DNA of 64,000 nt, taken from Gammaproteobacteria bacterium. GTDB lineage: Bacteria > Pseudomonadota > Gammaproteobacteria > Enterobacterales > Permianibacteraceae. Positions within the stretch are counted from its first letter, which is position 1. Each line of letters begins with the position of its first letter. The translations under genes were made by a program, and so were the position numbers. The stretch spans positions 62,001 to 126,000 of the forward strand of contig JACPFT010000019.1 of assembly GCA_016182845.1 (NCBI GenBank). Direction: 5' to 3'. The notes beneath the pieces were generated by a model. The model did no database searches, was not told the DNA's origin, and saw only the letters and a program-made list of their open reading frames with translations. Of this stretch, positions 41,889 through 49,771 are shown in pieces.

Positions 41889-42306
41889 TCTCGATACCGC
41901 CCATGCCGCACCTATGCCGGCCTTGCCCTCCTGCACCGTGACGACCCCGCGCCTGTGGCTGCTGCGTGGGGCCTATCTGCTGATCGTGGTCGGCTTGGGC
42001 CTGACCAATCTGCCGGCGCTGTTCGACCACGAAGCGCTGTCGCGCGGCGTCATTCCCAGCCTGCTCGCCGGCATCTGGCTGCTCGCCCTGCTCGGCCTGT
42101 ACCAGCCGCTCAAAATGCTGCCCCTGCTGTTGTTCGAACTGGCCTGGAAGCTTATCTGGTTCTTCGCCTACGGCTTGCCGCAATGGCTGTCCGGGCATCA
42201 GCCGGAGACCTTCGGCGGGGATTTCCAGGCGATCCTGCTCGGCGTGATCCTGATGCCCATCGTCATTCCCTGGGGCTTTGTGTATCGGCAGTATTTCAGG
42301 GGATAG
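41881..42306 (+). CDS. Four-helix membrane protein, paralogue of 43217-43669
   Basis: A 141-aa membrane protein with four hydrophobic segments. The third and fourth helices (LLALLGLYQPLKMLPLLLFEL; IVIPWGFVYRQYF) align closely with those of the product at 43217-43669 (LALLGLLHPVKMIPLLLLEI; IAVPWGYVLRSYL). AAGGAG precedes the ATG by about 8 nt. Third gene of the DUF2975/XRE operon. Function unknown. Confidence 0.8.
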   Translation: MNSLDTAHAAPMPALPSCTVTTPRLWLLRGAYLLIVVGLGLTNLPALFDHEALSRGVIPSLLAGIWLLALLGLYQPLKMLPLLLFELAWKLIWFFAYGLPQWLSGHQPETFGGDFQAILLGVILMPIVIPWGFVYRQYFRG

Positions 42307-42457
42307 GCTAGGCGGGAGGGAGTCTGTCGAAAGAAACGCCCTCTCTGTCGCTCCTGCCGATGACCGTTTTTAACCAACAACATCAAAAAAATGTGAACAA
42401 GGCTATAGGCAAGACCCTTGGTTCCTTGCCCCTTTGCGCCCTGCCAATGGAGTGATT

Positions 42458-43195
42458 ATGACGTTCGAAAGCGCCCCCCGCATTTACCTTCGCGCCGCCG
42501 GAATCGCGTATCTCGCCAACATCCTCTTGGGCTTGTTTGGAGAATCCGTTGTACGTGGCAAGCTCATCGTGGCAGGCGATGCCTTGGCAACCGCGACCAA
42601 TATCGCCAACTCGCCAGGCCTATGGCGCGCGGGGATCGCTGGTGATCTGGTCATGCAGCTCCTCGATATTCCGCTTATTGTTCTGTTCTATCTCTTGCTT
42701 CGACCGGTCAGCCGTCCTCTCGCACTGACCGCGACCTTATTCAATATCGTTCAAACCGCTGTGCTCGCCGCGAACAAGCTTTTTATGCTGGCACCTCTGC
42801 TGCTTTCCGCGGAATACCTCGGGCAGGCCCAGCTTCCATCCCCGCTGCTCGCCTCGCTGACCGCGTTCTCGGTCAATATGCACAGTCATGGCTTCGGTGT
42901 CGGTCTCATCTTCTTCGGCGTTACCTGCCTGATCAGAGGCCACCTTATTGTCAAATCGGGATTCTTGCCTCCCCTCTTGGGCCATTTTCTAGTGGCTGCC
43001 GGCGTAAGCTATCTCATTAACAGCTTTGCTCTGTTGCTCGCCCCCGACCTTGCGAGCCTGCTGTTCCCCTGGATACTCATGCCGTCGCTTATCGGCGAGC
43101 TTGCACTCAGCCTTTGGCTTCTTGTGCGCGGTAACGACACGGAGGCATGGAAGACCCGCCTCATGTCAATCAAGCCGCTGGAACAAAACGCCTAA
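42458..43195 (+). CDS. DUF4386 membrane protein
   Basis: A 245-aa integral membrane protein with six hydrophobic segments, fitting the DUF4386 family (YLRAAGIAYLANILLGLFGE; a cytosolic RPVSRPLALTATLFNIVQT loop; HSHGFGVGLIFFG). TGGAG precedes the ATG by 6 nt. The codon use and base composition are more AT-rich than in the flanking core genes, suggesting later acquisition. It lies between the two paralogous small membrane proteins. Function unknown. Confidence 0.82.
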   Translation: MTFESAPRIYLRAAGIAYLANILLGLFGESVVRGKLIVAGDALATATNIANSPGLWRAGIAGDLVMQLLDIPLIVLFYLLLRPVSRPLALTATLFNIVQTAVLAANKLFMLAPLLLSAEYLGQAQLPSPLLASLTAFSVNMHSHGFGVGLIFFGVTCLIRGHLIVKSGFLPPLLGHFLVAAGVSYLINSFALLLAPDLASLLFPWILMPSLIGELALSLWLLVRGNDTEAWKTRLMSIKPLEQNA

Positions 43196-43216
43196 CACGT
43201 CACAGGGAGAAACACC

Positions 43217-43669
43217 ATGTCGCTCAATATCAAAAGCCTATTTGAACCAGACTTCGAGCGTTACGACGGAGTCCGCAGGATCAACATCTACGCCCTACGG
43301 TTGCTCTTTACGCTGATGCTGGTCTTTCTTGGCAAGGACTCATGGACTCACATCCTGAGTCATGAAACTCCATGGGAGCCCATGGAAGCGATGGCATGGA
43401 GCATTTGGGCCGCTTACGCTTCGTTAGCGCTGCTGGGCCTCCTCCACCCGGTGAAGATGATCCCGCTCCTACTTCTGGAGATTTTCTACAAGGTTCTCTG
43501 GCTGCTAATGGTTGCTTATCCTCTCTGGAGCGACAACCAGTTAGCGGGCTCGTCCGCTGAGGGAATGACCTATGCGTTCTTATGGGTCATTCTCGCCATA
43601 ATCGCCGTGCCATGGGGTTATGTATTGAGAAGCTATCTGATGGGGAGACCCCGCAAGCTAGCCGCCTAA
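43217..43669 (+). CDS. Four-helix membrane protein, paralogue of 41881-42306
   Basis: A 150-aa membrane protein with four hydrophobic segments, sharing with the product at 41881-42306 the segments around LALLGLLHPVKMIPLLLLEI and IAVPWGYVLRSYL. It starts 21 bp after the DUF4386 stop; AGGGAGA precedes the ATG. AT-richer than the core genes. Function unknown. Confidence 0.8.
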   Translation: MSLNIKSLFEPDFERYDGVRRINIYALRLLFTLMLVFLGKDSWTHILSHETPWEPMEAMAWSIWAAYASLALLGLLHPVKMIPLLLLEIFYKVLWLLMVAYPLWSDNQLAGSSAEGMTYAFLWVILAIIAVPWGYVLRSYLMGRPRKLAA

Positions 43670-43725
43670 CCATTCGTCGAGCGGAACACTGAACCGCCCC
43701 GGGCTTCACGGAGGCGGGGTCCCAG

Positions 43726-43990
43726 CCGGTGGCTGTGGCAAGCATAGATTTTTGTTTGGCGTCTAGCGGCCGGGTCTCGCCCCGGCGGGCAAGTTACTTT
43801 CTTTGTGTGCCCAAAGAAAGTAACCAAAGAAATGCAGCCCGGTGCAGCGCCCGGAGCTGACGCTCCGGGTCCCCTGCGCTCCTCATTCGAACCGGGGACC
43901 GCGAACACGGGGCATCCTGCCCTGGTTCGCGGGCGACGCATCCATGCGTCGCCCCTTCGGGTCTTATCCCGGTTCGAACTCCGGTGCTCG
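43726..43990 (+). repeat. Large intergenic repeat, copy A
   Basis: Begins near GGCTGTGGCAAGCATAGA and includes the hairpin TACTTTCTTTG-N-CAAAGAAAGTA (about 43795-43822), GGGTCTCGCCCCG, GCATCCTGCCC and GCGTCGCCCCTTCGGG, ending at TGCTCGGCG. The same ordered set of segments, read on the minus strand, is found at 44150-44405. Confidence 0.8.
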
Positions 43991-44017
43991 GCGCCGCACA
44001 GGGCATCAAAAGATCAC

Positions 44018-44060
44018 CCTCTCCCTAGCCCTCTCCCGTCAAGGGAGAGGGGACAAGAGG
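44018..44060. repeat. CTCTCCC-type palindromic repeat (second site)
   Basis: CCTCTCCCTAGCCCTCTCCC followed by GTCAAGGGAGAGGGGAC forms a hairpin of the same family as 11256-11304. A further copy merges into the G-tract at 44082-44128. Confidence 0.7.
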
Positions 44061-44097
44061 CGCGCACAGCGCGCCGATCAAGGCCCCTCCCCCCTTG

Positions 44098-44128
44098 CGG
44101 GGGAGGGGGGGGGGGGGGGGGAGGGGGG
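44098..44128. repeat. Long guanine tract
   Basis: An almost pure run of G, with one uninterrupted stretch of about 17 G and neighbouring shorter G-runs separated by single A. It sits in the right arm of a CTCTCCC-type repeat. Its length may be unreliable because such runs slip in cells and in sequencing. Confidence 0.85.
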
Positions 44129-44149
44129 ATTTAAGATCCCCTAGGCGCC

Positions 44150-44405
44150 GCCGAGCATCGCAGGGCAAACCGGGAATAGCCCGAAGGGGCGCCCCATGAA
44201 TGGGGCGCGTCTGGCCCGGGGACAGGGATGTCCTCCTGGCCAGACCCCCGGTTTGACCGAGAAGCACAGGGAACCGACGAAGTCGGCAAGCCTCGGGGTG
44301 TGCTTTCTTTGCCTACTTTCTTTGCACAAGCAAAGAAAGTAGGGCGCCCGTCGGGGCGAGACCCGACCGTGTAAGAGCTACGGCAAACTGTGACGCTTGC
44401 CACAA
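44150..44405 (-). repeat. Large intergenic repeat, copy B (inverted relative to copy A)
   Basis: Read on the minus strand it starts TGGCAAGCGTCACAG and shows GGGTCTCGCCCCG, the TACTTTCTTTG/CAAAGAAAGTA hairpin (about 44307-44343), a GTCCCCGGGCCAG stretch, GCGCCCCTTCGGG and TGCTCGGCGGCGCC in the same order as copy A. The copies have diverged between the conserved blocks. Confidence 0.8.
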
Positions 44406-44573
44406 GGCGCCGCCGTCAGTATCTTCCTGCTCAAGGCCAAACCCCCGCGTTTGACCAGATATCGGTCGATTTTAAGACAGCTTATACAGTTGGTAGCTGA
44501 TTGGTCGCGAAAGCGTGGTCTGTCCCCGATTTCCGTGCACTCTAGCCTCGGCTCCGCAGGAGCAGGCGAAGTT

Positions 44574-44678
44574 TTATTCGCGAGAAAGCAGCTTATTCAT
44601 CAAATAAGCGCCGAGCACAGCTCCTGCACCTTGAGCTACGGACAGAACAAAAGGGTTCATGATTAGAAAAACAGGCAT
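44574..44678 (-). CDS. 34-residue hydrophobic peptide
   Basis: An open frame below usual length cut-offs. ATG 44678 is preceded by GGAG at 7 nt spacing. The product is a 34-residue peptide with one likely membrane helix containing a small-residue run (SVAQGAGAVLGAYLM) and a charged end (NKLLSRE). It is the last of three small genes on the minus strand. The Gly/Ala pattern is reminiscent of membrane-active bacteriocins and small regulatory membrane proteins; which of these, if any, is unknown. It is followed by a short stem GCTCC-TGC-GGAGC without a T-run. Confidence 0.6.
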   Translation of the reverse strand: MPVFLIMNPFVLSVAQGAGAVLGAYLMNKLLSRE

Positions 44679-44799
44679 GAGGTATCTCCACTTAGTGCCG
44701 CGAAGCCCGAGGCGGTTCAGCGCGGCATCGTTTCAACTTAGGTTGCGAAGAAATTGTGAGCTTCGGTGTTATATCTGAGTTTGACGTTGTCTTTCAGCT

Positions 44800-45066
44800 T
44801 CAGGTGACCGGAGCCTCGCTCCCTTCGACAGAATCCAAGAGGGCCCTGACTGCCCAAGAAATCTGTGAAGGTAACGCTTGACCATAGGGAAGCAGGACCC
44901 CATGGCTTGCATTCTGGACTTTCATGTAAAGCTTCGCTTCTTCCGGATGGTCGATGGGCACGATTTTTGATATGTGGCAAATAAGTTCAGAATCCTGGGC
45001 TTTCAGTTCAGCGATGAGTGCAGAAAATTGAGCATTATCAACATGTTCGTCGAAAAATAACTTCAC
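44800..45066 (-). CDS. Uncharacterised 88-residue protein of the small-gene island
   Basis: An 88-aa soluble, mildly acidic protein that I do not recognise. It starts at GTG 45066 with GAGGAA 7 nt upstream, a site that overlaps the stop of the 73-codon gene, so the two are translated together. It opens KLFFDEHVDNAQFSALIAEL and contains a basic-polar centre (MKVQNASHGVLLPYGQ) and a helical end (SWAVRALLDSVEG). One cysteine. Base composition is far more AT-rich than the core genome, as for the whole island. Confidence 0.75.
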   Translation of the reverse strand: MKLFFDEHVDNAQFSALIAELKAQDSELICHISKIVPIDHPEEAKLYMKVQNASHGVLLPYGQALPSQISWAVRALLDSVEGSEAPVT

Positions 45067-45076
45067 GGGGTGTTCC

Positions 45077-45298
45077 TCATTTGTTGCTATTGAACGCTTC
45101 GTTAGCTTTGCCGATCCTGTCTAGGTCAACGCTGGTAGCTCGATTCCAGCCCTTGTCGGTCCAGCATCCACTGTCATCGGTGTAGCCTTGGCGCCTGGCC
45201 GCTGCGTTAGTCATATCGGTCAGGTTTTTCAATTTCACCTCCTGTGAGGTTCCTGCGACGGGCAGGTTCGCGGCGAGCAATTTTTTCAGTGAATTCAT
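45077..45298 (-). CDS. Uncharacterised 73-residue protein, first gene of the small-gene operon
   Basis: A 73-aa basic, polar protein with no membrane segment, one cysteine and two tryptophans (DDSGCWTDKGWN). It opens MNSLKKLLAANLPVAG. GGAGAG lies about 10 nt before the ATG. It could be a secreted-peptide precursor, an antitoxin-sized protein or a small regulator; none is supported by a recognised motif. The gene is driven by a near-consensus promoter (45404-45431) with a ~100-nt leader holding a perfect hairpin. Confidence 0.75.
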   Translation of the reverse strand: MNSLKKLLAANLPVAGTSQEVKLKNLTDMTNAAARRQGYTDDSGCWTDKGWNRATSVDLDRIGKANEAFNSNK

Positions 45299-45332
45299 AA
45301 ATCAATCTCTCCAATTTTTAAAGAAAATGCAT

Positions 45333-45355
45333 GGCTGTCGCTTCCTGCGACAGCC
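45333..45355 (-). promoter_or_regulatory. Perfect hairpin in the leader of the small-gene operon
   Basis: GGCTGTCGC (45333-45341) and GCGACAGCC (45347-45355) form a perfect 9-bp stem with a 5-nt loop, about 35 bp before the ATG at 45298. On the transcript it is followed by a T-rich but not pure U stretch (ATGCATTTTCTTT), so it could be an attenuator, an mRNA-stability element or a protein-binding site. Confidence 0.7.
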
Positions 45356-45403
45356 TAGATACAGGTCTAGGGTTCACCGTGAGCGCAATGAAGTGCAGGA
45401 GGC

Positions 45404-45431
45404 ATTGTAACCCGTGAGAGGTTTGTGTCAA
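45404..45431 (-). promoter_or_regulatory. Near-consensus sigma-70 promoter of the small-gene operon
   Basis: On the minus strand TTGACA (45431-45426), 16 bp, TACAAT (45409-45404). The -35 is perfect and the -10 matches 5 of 6. Expected start of transcription about 45397, leaving a leader of about 100 nt. Confidence 0.8.
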
Positions 45432-45459
45432 TAGCGAAAGTCGTTTGACTGAAATTGAG

Positions 45460-45488
45460 TTGGCGCACTTGATAAGTCTTACTATGAT
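45460..45488 (+). promoter_or_regulatory. Promoter of the XRE-type regulator with a small dyad in the spacer
   Basis: TTGGCG (45460-45465), 17 bp, TATGAT (45483-45488) on the plus strand, giving a start about 20 nt before GTG 45517. The spacer includes the dyad ACTT-GAT-AAGT (45467-45477), a possible autoregulatory site. Confidence 0.6.
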
Positions 45489-45516
45489 CGGTGCATCCTG
45501 ATTTTGGAGCATATTG

Positions 45517-46305
45517 GTGGAAAAGCTGAGAATTCCTGTAGACTATCAAGAGATAGTTGGCGCGGTTATTGCTAGGGAGCGGCGAATTCGCGGAGCAAGT
45601 CAAGCACGATTTGGAAAAGCAACGGGAATGGCCCAATCGACCATCGGGCGCATTGAACTGGGAAAGTCGGTTTGTACGTTGGAGCAACTCTGGCGAATTT
45701 CGAAAACTATCGGGTTTCAGCCAAGTTCGATTTTGAAGGAAGCCGAACTCCATGCTCAAGCGGCCATTAAGGCGGGATTTGAAATTGTATGGACAGCGGA
45801 TGAGTCGCTAACGCCTTGTTTACCTAGAACCATCGTCGCACTGAATGTTATTTTAGGTTATGTGCAATGGGAGGTATTAGGTACTAGCGGTTGGCGAGCT
45901 AGTGGGTTTTTGAGTAATTCCAACGCTCATGAAGAAGGCAGCGGGGAAAATATAAAGCGCCAAATTAGTTCGCGCGCAGAAGTATATGACGGCGAATTAA
46001 TTAAAACGGCACAAGAATTTTTTGACTCTCAGGAATTGGATAAAGTACTGATACAGGTTTCTGACAAACGGGATGTAATTGCAGGGGGGCTTTGGGGTGA
46101 TATATCCCTAGATCAGTTCATGAAACTCAGGGATGCGTGGTTTGATTTGTATAGCCAGGCACCTGGAGAGCCTTTGCTCTCTCATGAGATGGAGTATCTA
46201 TCTGATGTTGAGGAAGAATGTTCAAAATTTATGCGTATAGTACTCCCCTTTAATAAATTGCCACATGATGAAATGGACATGCTTTTTCATTTGACCCATC
46301 TGTGA
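45517..46305 (+). CDS. XRE-family regulator with a large C-terminal domain
   Basis: A 262-aa protein. The N-terminal helix-turn-helix covers about residues 12-65 (IVGAVIARERRIRGASQARFG then AQSTIGRIELGKS and LEQLWRISKTIG). The remaining ~190 residues match nothing I recognise; they are acidic and contain WEVLGTSGWRASGFLSNS and LWGDISLDQFMKLRDAWFDLY. I use GTG 45517 because GGAG is 7 nt upstream; TTG 45514 is the alternative. It is divergent from the three-gene operon with a 218-bp shared promoter region and is the likely controller of it. AT-rich like the rest of the island. Confidence 0.85.
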   Translation: MEKLRIPVDYQEIVGAVIARERRIRGASQARFGKATGMAQSTIGRIELGKSVCTLEQLWRISKTIGFQPSSILKEAELHAQAAIKAGFEIVWTADESLTPCLPRTIVALNVILGYVQWEVLGTSGWRASGFLSNSNAHEEGSGENIKRQISSRAEVYDGELIKTAQEFFDSQELDKVLIQVSDKRDVIAGGLWGDISLDQFMKLRDAWFDLYSQAPGEPLLSHEMEYLSDVEEECSKFMRIVLPFNKLPHDEMDMLFHLTHL

Positions 46306-46338
46306 AAGAAGAAGGGGCCAACCGGCCCCTTCTTCTTT
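46305..46338. terminator. Bidirectional terminator with perfect 15-bp stem
   Basis: AAAGAAGAAGGGGCC, loop AACC, GGCCCCTTCTTCTTT. The T-rich end serves the plus-strand regulator and the A-rich end (T-rich on the minus strand) serves typA. It marks the right edge of the AT-rich island. Confidence 0.93.
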
Positions 46339-46360
46339 ATCACCTAAACAGTCAAAAAGC

Positions 46361-48187
46361 TCACTCGCTATCCGCTTGCTTGCGGCTATACCGCTTGCGA
46401 TCGTTCTCATCCAGATACTTCTTGCGCACGCGGATCGCGGCGGGCGTCACTTCCACCAGTTCGTCGTCGTCGATGAATTCCAGGGCCTGTTCCAGGGTGA
46501 AGCGGATGGGCGGCACGAGGATGATGTTTTCGTCGGTGCCCGAGGCGCGCACGTTGGTCAGCTTCTTGCCCTTGAGCGGGTTGACGACCAGGTCGTTGTC
46601 GCGGCTGTGGATACCGATGACCATGCCTTCGTAGACTTCCTCGGCGTGACCGATCATCAGGCGGCCGCGTTCCTGCAGGGCGAACAGGGAGTAACCCAGG
46701 GCCTTGCCGGTGTCGTTGGAGATCAGCACGCCGTTGATGCGCTGGCCGATCTGGCCGGCCACGACCGGACCGTAGTGGTCGAAGGTGTGGTAGATGAGGC
46801 CCGAGCCGCTGGTGGCGGTCATGAATTCGGTCTGGAAGCCGATCAGGCCGCGGGAGGGGATCACGTAGTCGATGCGCACGCGGCCCTTGCCGTCGAGGAC
46901 CATGTTCTTCAGCTCACCCTTGCGCATGCCGAGCTTTTCCATGCAGGTGCCCTGGTGCTGCTCTTCCACGTCGATGGTCAGCGTCTCGTAGGGCTCGCAC
47001 TTCTTGCCGTCGATTTCCTTGATGATGACTTCGGGGCGGGACACGCCCAGTTCGAAGCCTTCGCGGCGCATGGTTTCGATGAGGATGGACAGATGCAGTT
47101 CGCCGCGGCCGGAGACGCGGAACTTGTCGGAGTCCTCGGTCTGTTCGACCTTGAGGGCGACGTTGTGGATCAGTTCCTTTTCCAGGCGTTCCAGGATCTG
47201 GCGGGAGGTGAGGAACTTGCCGCTCTTGCCGACGAAGGGCGAGTTGTTGACCGAGAAGGTCATGGTCACGGTCGGCTCGTCGACGGTCAGGGCCGGCAGG
47301 GCCTCGACGGCGGTGACGTCGCAGATGGTGTCGGAAATCTTCAGGCCTTCGATGCCGGTGATGGCGACGATGTCGCCGGCTTCGGCTTCGGGCACTTCGT
47401 CGCGGTGCAGGCCCATGTAGCCGAGGACCTGGCCGATCTTGCCGTTACGCTTGACGCCTTCGGCGTTGATGATCGAGACCTGCTGGTTGGTCTTGACCTT
47501 GCCACGCTTGATGCGGCCGATGCCGATGGCGCCCACATAGCTGGAATAGTCCAGCTGGGAGATCTGCATCTGGAACGGGCCTTCCAGATCCACGTCCGGC
47601 GGGCTGACCTTGTCGACGATGGTCTGGAACAGGGCTTCCATGTTGTCGGTGATGTTGCTGTGGTCCAGGGTGGCGTAGCCGTTCAGGGCCGAGGTGTAGA
47701 CCACCGGGAAGTCCAGCTGCTCGTCGGTGGCGCCGAGGCGGTCGAAGAGATCGAAGACCTGGTCCATGACCCAGTCCGGGCGGGCGCCGGGGCGGTCGAT
47801 CTTGTTGATGACCACGATGGGCTTGAGGCCCTGGGCGAAGGCCTTCTGGGTCACGAAGCGGGTCTGGGGCATGGGGCCGTCGACGGCGTCCACCAGCAGG
47901 CAGACCGAGTCCACCATGGACATGATGCGCTCGACTTCGCCGCCGAAGTCGGCGTGGCCGGGGGTGTCGACGATGTTGATGCGGTAGTCTTTCCAGCGGA
48001 TGGCGGTGTTCTTGGCCAGGATGGTGATGCCGCGCTCTTTTTCCAGCTCGTTGGAGTCCATGGCGCGCTCGGCCAGCTGCTCGCGCTCGCCCAGGGTGTC
48101 GGACATTTGCAGGAGCTTGTCCACGAGGGTGGTCTTGCCATGGTCGACGTGGGCGATGATGGCGATGTTACGAAGTTTTTCGATCAC
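46361..48187 (-). CDS. typA: Ribosome-associated GTPase BipA/TypA
   Basis: A 608-aa translational GTPase of standard length. G1 is [16 protein letters not shown]2 is [11 protein letters not shown]3 is [13 protein letters not shown]4 is [12 protein letters not shown]. Elongation-factor-like domains II and III and the BipA-specific C-terminal domain follow ([37 protein letters not shown]). BipA assists ribosome assembly and stress or cold adaptation. The final residues are polar ([10 protein letters not shown]). Stand-alone gene bounded by the strong terminator. Confidence 0.97.
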   Translation of the reverse strand: MIEKLRNIAIIAHVDHGKTTLVDKLLQMSDTLGEREQLAERAMDSNELEKERGITILAKNTAIRWKDYRINIVDTPGHADFGGEVERIMSMVDSVCLLVDAVDGPMPQTRFVTQKAFAQGLKPIVVINKIDRPGARPDWVMDQVFDLFDRLGATDEQLDFPVVYTSALNGYATLDHSNITDNMEALFQTIVDKVSPPDVDLEGPFQMQISQLDYSSYVGAIGIGRIKRGKVKTNQQVSIINAEGVKRNGKIGQVLGYMGLHRDEVPEAEAGDIVAITGIEGLKISDTICDVTAVEALPALTVDEPTVTMTFSVNNSPFVGKSGKFLTSRQILERLEKELIHNVALKVEQTEDSDKFRVSGRGELHLSILIETMRREGFELGVSRPEVIIKEIDGKKCEPYETLTIDVEEQHQGTCMEKLGMRKGELKNMVLDGKGRVRIDYVIPSRGLIGFQTEFMTATSGSGLIYHTFDHYGPVVAGQIGQRINGVLISNDTGKALGYSLFALQERGRLMIGHAEEVYEGMVIGIHSRDNDLVVNPLKGKKLTNVRASGTDENIILVPPIRFTLEQALEFIDDDELVEVTPAAIRVRKKYLDENDRKRYSRKQADSE

Positions 48188-48262
48188 GGGAGTGACTCAG
48201 TATGGGAAAAAGAGGGCGCGTATTCTAGCACGGCGCGGCGCGCTCCGGCTGTCCGCGGTTGA

Positions 48263-49771
48263 TTATTCTTTAACCAGCGTTTCCCGGCGCCCATTCCGGT
48301 ACAGGCCGACGCCCGGACGCAGGCGACGAAAGGGCAGCCGGCCCGGGTCGGCGGTATTGCTGCCCGGGGCCTCGACGAGGAGCACGGCCCGGGCCAGGGG
48401 CTCGAAATCGGCGCGGAAATGCACGGAACTCTTGAGCACCAACAGGGGCTGGTCGGCCGGGTCCAGGCCCAGGTGGTGCAGCATGGCCTGGTCGGCGGCT
48501 TGCTGCTTGCGGCTGGAGACCAGGAGCTGAAGGCCGTCGCGGGACACGCGTGCCATGGGCCCCAGGTCCATGCGGCAGCCTCGGTAGAAGGGGCCGGTCC
48601 CGGTCAGCTGCCCGTCGCCCAGCTGTTCCACCCGAAACGGGCCGGGCAGGGGGCCGCGCCCGCGGCGAAAGCGTTTTCCGCCCAGTTCGCCCTCCAGCAG
48701 CCCGCCTGGGCCGGCGGCATGGGCGGCGGCGGCCAGTTCCGGATCGCAGATGAGGGCGACGCAGGCACGGGCCACGCCGGCATCGAGCAGGGCGTGTGCC
48801 AGATCCATGGCATCGCTCTCGGCGCCGCCGCCGGGATTGTCCTGGGTGTCGGCCAGGATCACCGGGCCATGGCCGGGCTGGGCGAGCAGCCGGCGGGCCT
48901 CGGCGATGGCGGCGGCCGGTTCCCAGAGTGTTCCGGCGAGGCGCGGCGCCAGTGCCCGGGCCTGGCTCGCCAGGCTTTCGGCCAGCATCCTGGCCAGACC
49001 GGGAACCTCGGCATAGGCCAGGACCGAGGGGCCGGCATCGGCCACGTCGGCCAGGGGAAAGCCGCCCAGGAAGCGCAGAATGGCGCCGTGGCGCCGCTCC
49101 AGGGCCTCGGCCTCGGCCAAGAGCTCGCGCAGGGGGCTCAGGCTGGTGCATTGCCAGGGCAGGGGGATGAGGAAATCCAGGGGGCAATGGGCGGCGTGCA
49201 TCCGCCGGCCGGCCAGGCGTTCGCCCAGGGCGAGTGCGCACAGACCTCCCGTTTCGGCCATGTCCACGTGGGGGTAGCTGCGGTAGGACAGCAACAGGTC
49301 GGCGCCGGCCAGCATGGCCGCCGAGACATTGGCGTGGAAGTCCAGGCTGGCGACGATGGGCAGTTCCGGACCCAGGAGCCGGCGCAGCCGGGCCAGTAGC
49401 TCGCCCTCGCCGTCGTCCAGGTGCTCGGCCACCATGGCGCCGTGTAGGTCCAGGTAGAGGGCGTCGAAAGCGCCGGCGCGGCTCAACTCCTCCCGCAGCA
49501 TCTCCCAGAATGTCTCGTAGGCCTCGCGGCTCACCCGGCCACTGGGATTGGCCGAGGCCCAGACCAGGGGCAGGAGCTCGGCGCCGGCGGCGCGGGCGGC
49601 CTCGGCGAATCCGCTCAGCGCCAGGTTCATGCCGGCGGTTTCCGTGAGGACCGCTTCGCCGACACAGAGTCCGGGCCAGGCGTCGGCTTCGAGGAAATGC
49701 CGCCACTCGGTCGCCTGGGGCGCGAAGGTATTGGTCTCGTGCAGGAAGCCGGCGAGGGCGATGCGGGGCAT
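48263..49771 (-). CDS. M81-family (MlrC-like) metallopeptidase, probable amidase of the amino-alcohol cluster
   Basis: A 502-aa protein of the M81/microcystinase C family. Metal- and active-site segments typical of the N-terminal domain are visible: [12 protein letters not shown] near residue 8, [13 protein letters not shown] near 107, and [14 protein letters not shown] near 142. The C-terminal MlrC domain contains the conserved [18 protein letters not shown]. No signal peptide, so cytoplasmic. MlrC itself cleaves a peptide product of microcystin; other members act on unusual amide bonds. Its ATG overlaps the stop of the iron alcohol dehydrogenase by 1 nt, so it is part of that pathway. By analogy with the Puu route it could split a gamma-glutamyl amide; this is inference. 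Confidence 0.87.
   Translation of the reverse strand: MPRIALAGFLHETNTFAPQATEWRHFLEADAWPGLCVGEAVLTETAGMNLALSGFAEAARAAGAELLPLVWASANPSGRVSREAYETFWEMLREELSRAGAFDALYLDLHGAMVAEHLDDGEGELLARLRRLLGPELPIVASLDFHANVSAAMLAGADLLLSYRSYPHVDMAETGGLCALALGERLAGRRMHAAHCPLDFLIPLPWQCTSLSPLRELLAEAEALERRHGAILRFLGGFPLADVADAGPSVLAYAEVPGLARMLAESLASQARALAPRLAGTLWEPAAAIAEARRLLAQPGHGPVILADTQDNPGGGAESDAMDLAHALLDAGVARACVALICDPELAAAAHAAGPGGLLEGELGGKRFRRGRGPLPGPFRVEQLGDGQLTGTGPFYRGCRMDLGPMARVSRDGLQLLVSSRKQQAADQAMLHHLGLDPADQPLLVLKSSVHFRADFEPLARAVLLVEAPGSNTADPGRLPFRRLRPGVGLYRNGRRETLVKE

Larger units (their letters stand above)
43670..44573. other. 904-bp repeat-filled intergenic region
   Basis: Holds two inverted copies of a ~260-bp repeat, two CTCTCCC-type repeats and a long G-tract (listed separately). 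Open frames crossing it are low-complexity translations of these repeats. The last ~170 bp (about 44405-44573) is AT-richer and contains no gene I can support. Confidence 0.7.

Noticed and set aside
43795-44343. Pair of CRISPR-like repeats (TACTTTCTTTG units)
   Set aside because: Only two copies, inverted, about 500 bp apart and inside a larger repeat; no regular spacers and no cas genes.
44397-44666. 89-codon plus-strand open frame at the island edge
   Set aside because: No ribosome site, no pattern of a folded protein, and it overlaps the better supported 34-codon minus-strand gene.
45318-45512. 64-codon minus-strand frame in the island promoter region
   Set aside because: It lies over the promoter and hairpin leader and has no ribosome site; more likely untranslated.
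46376-48262. 628-codon plus-strand open frame opposite typA
   Set aside because: The translation is low-complexity Asp/Gly/Val/His-rich; typA on the other strand is unmistakable.
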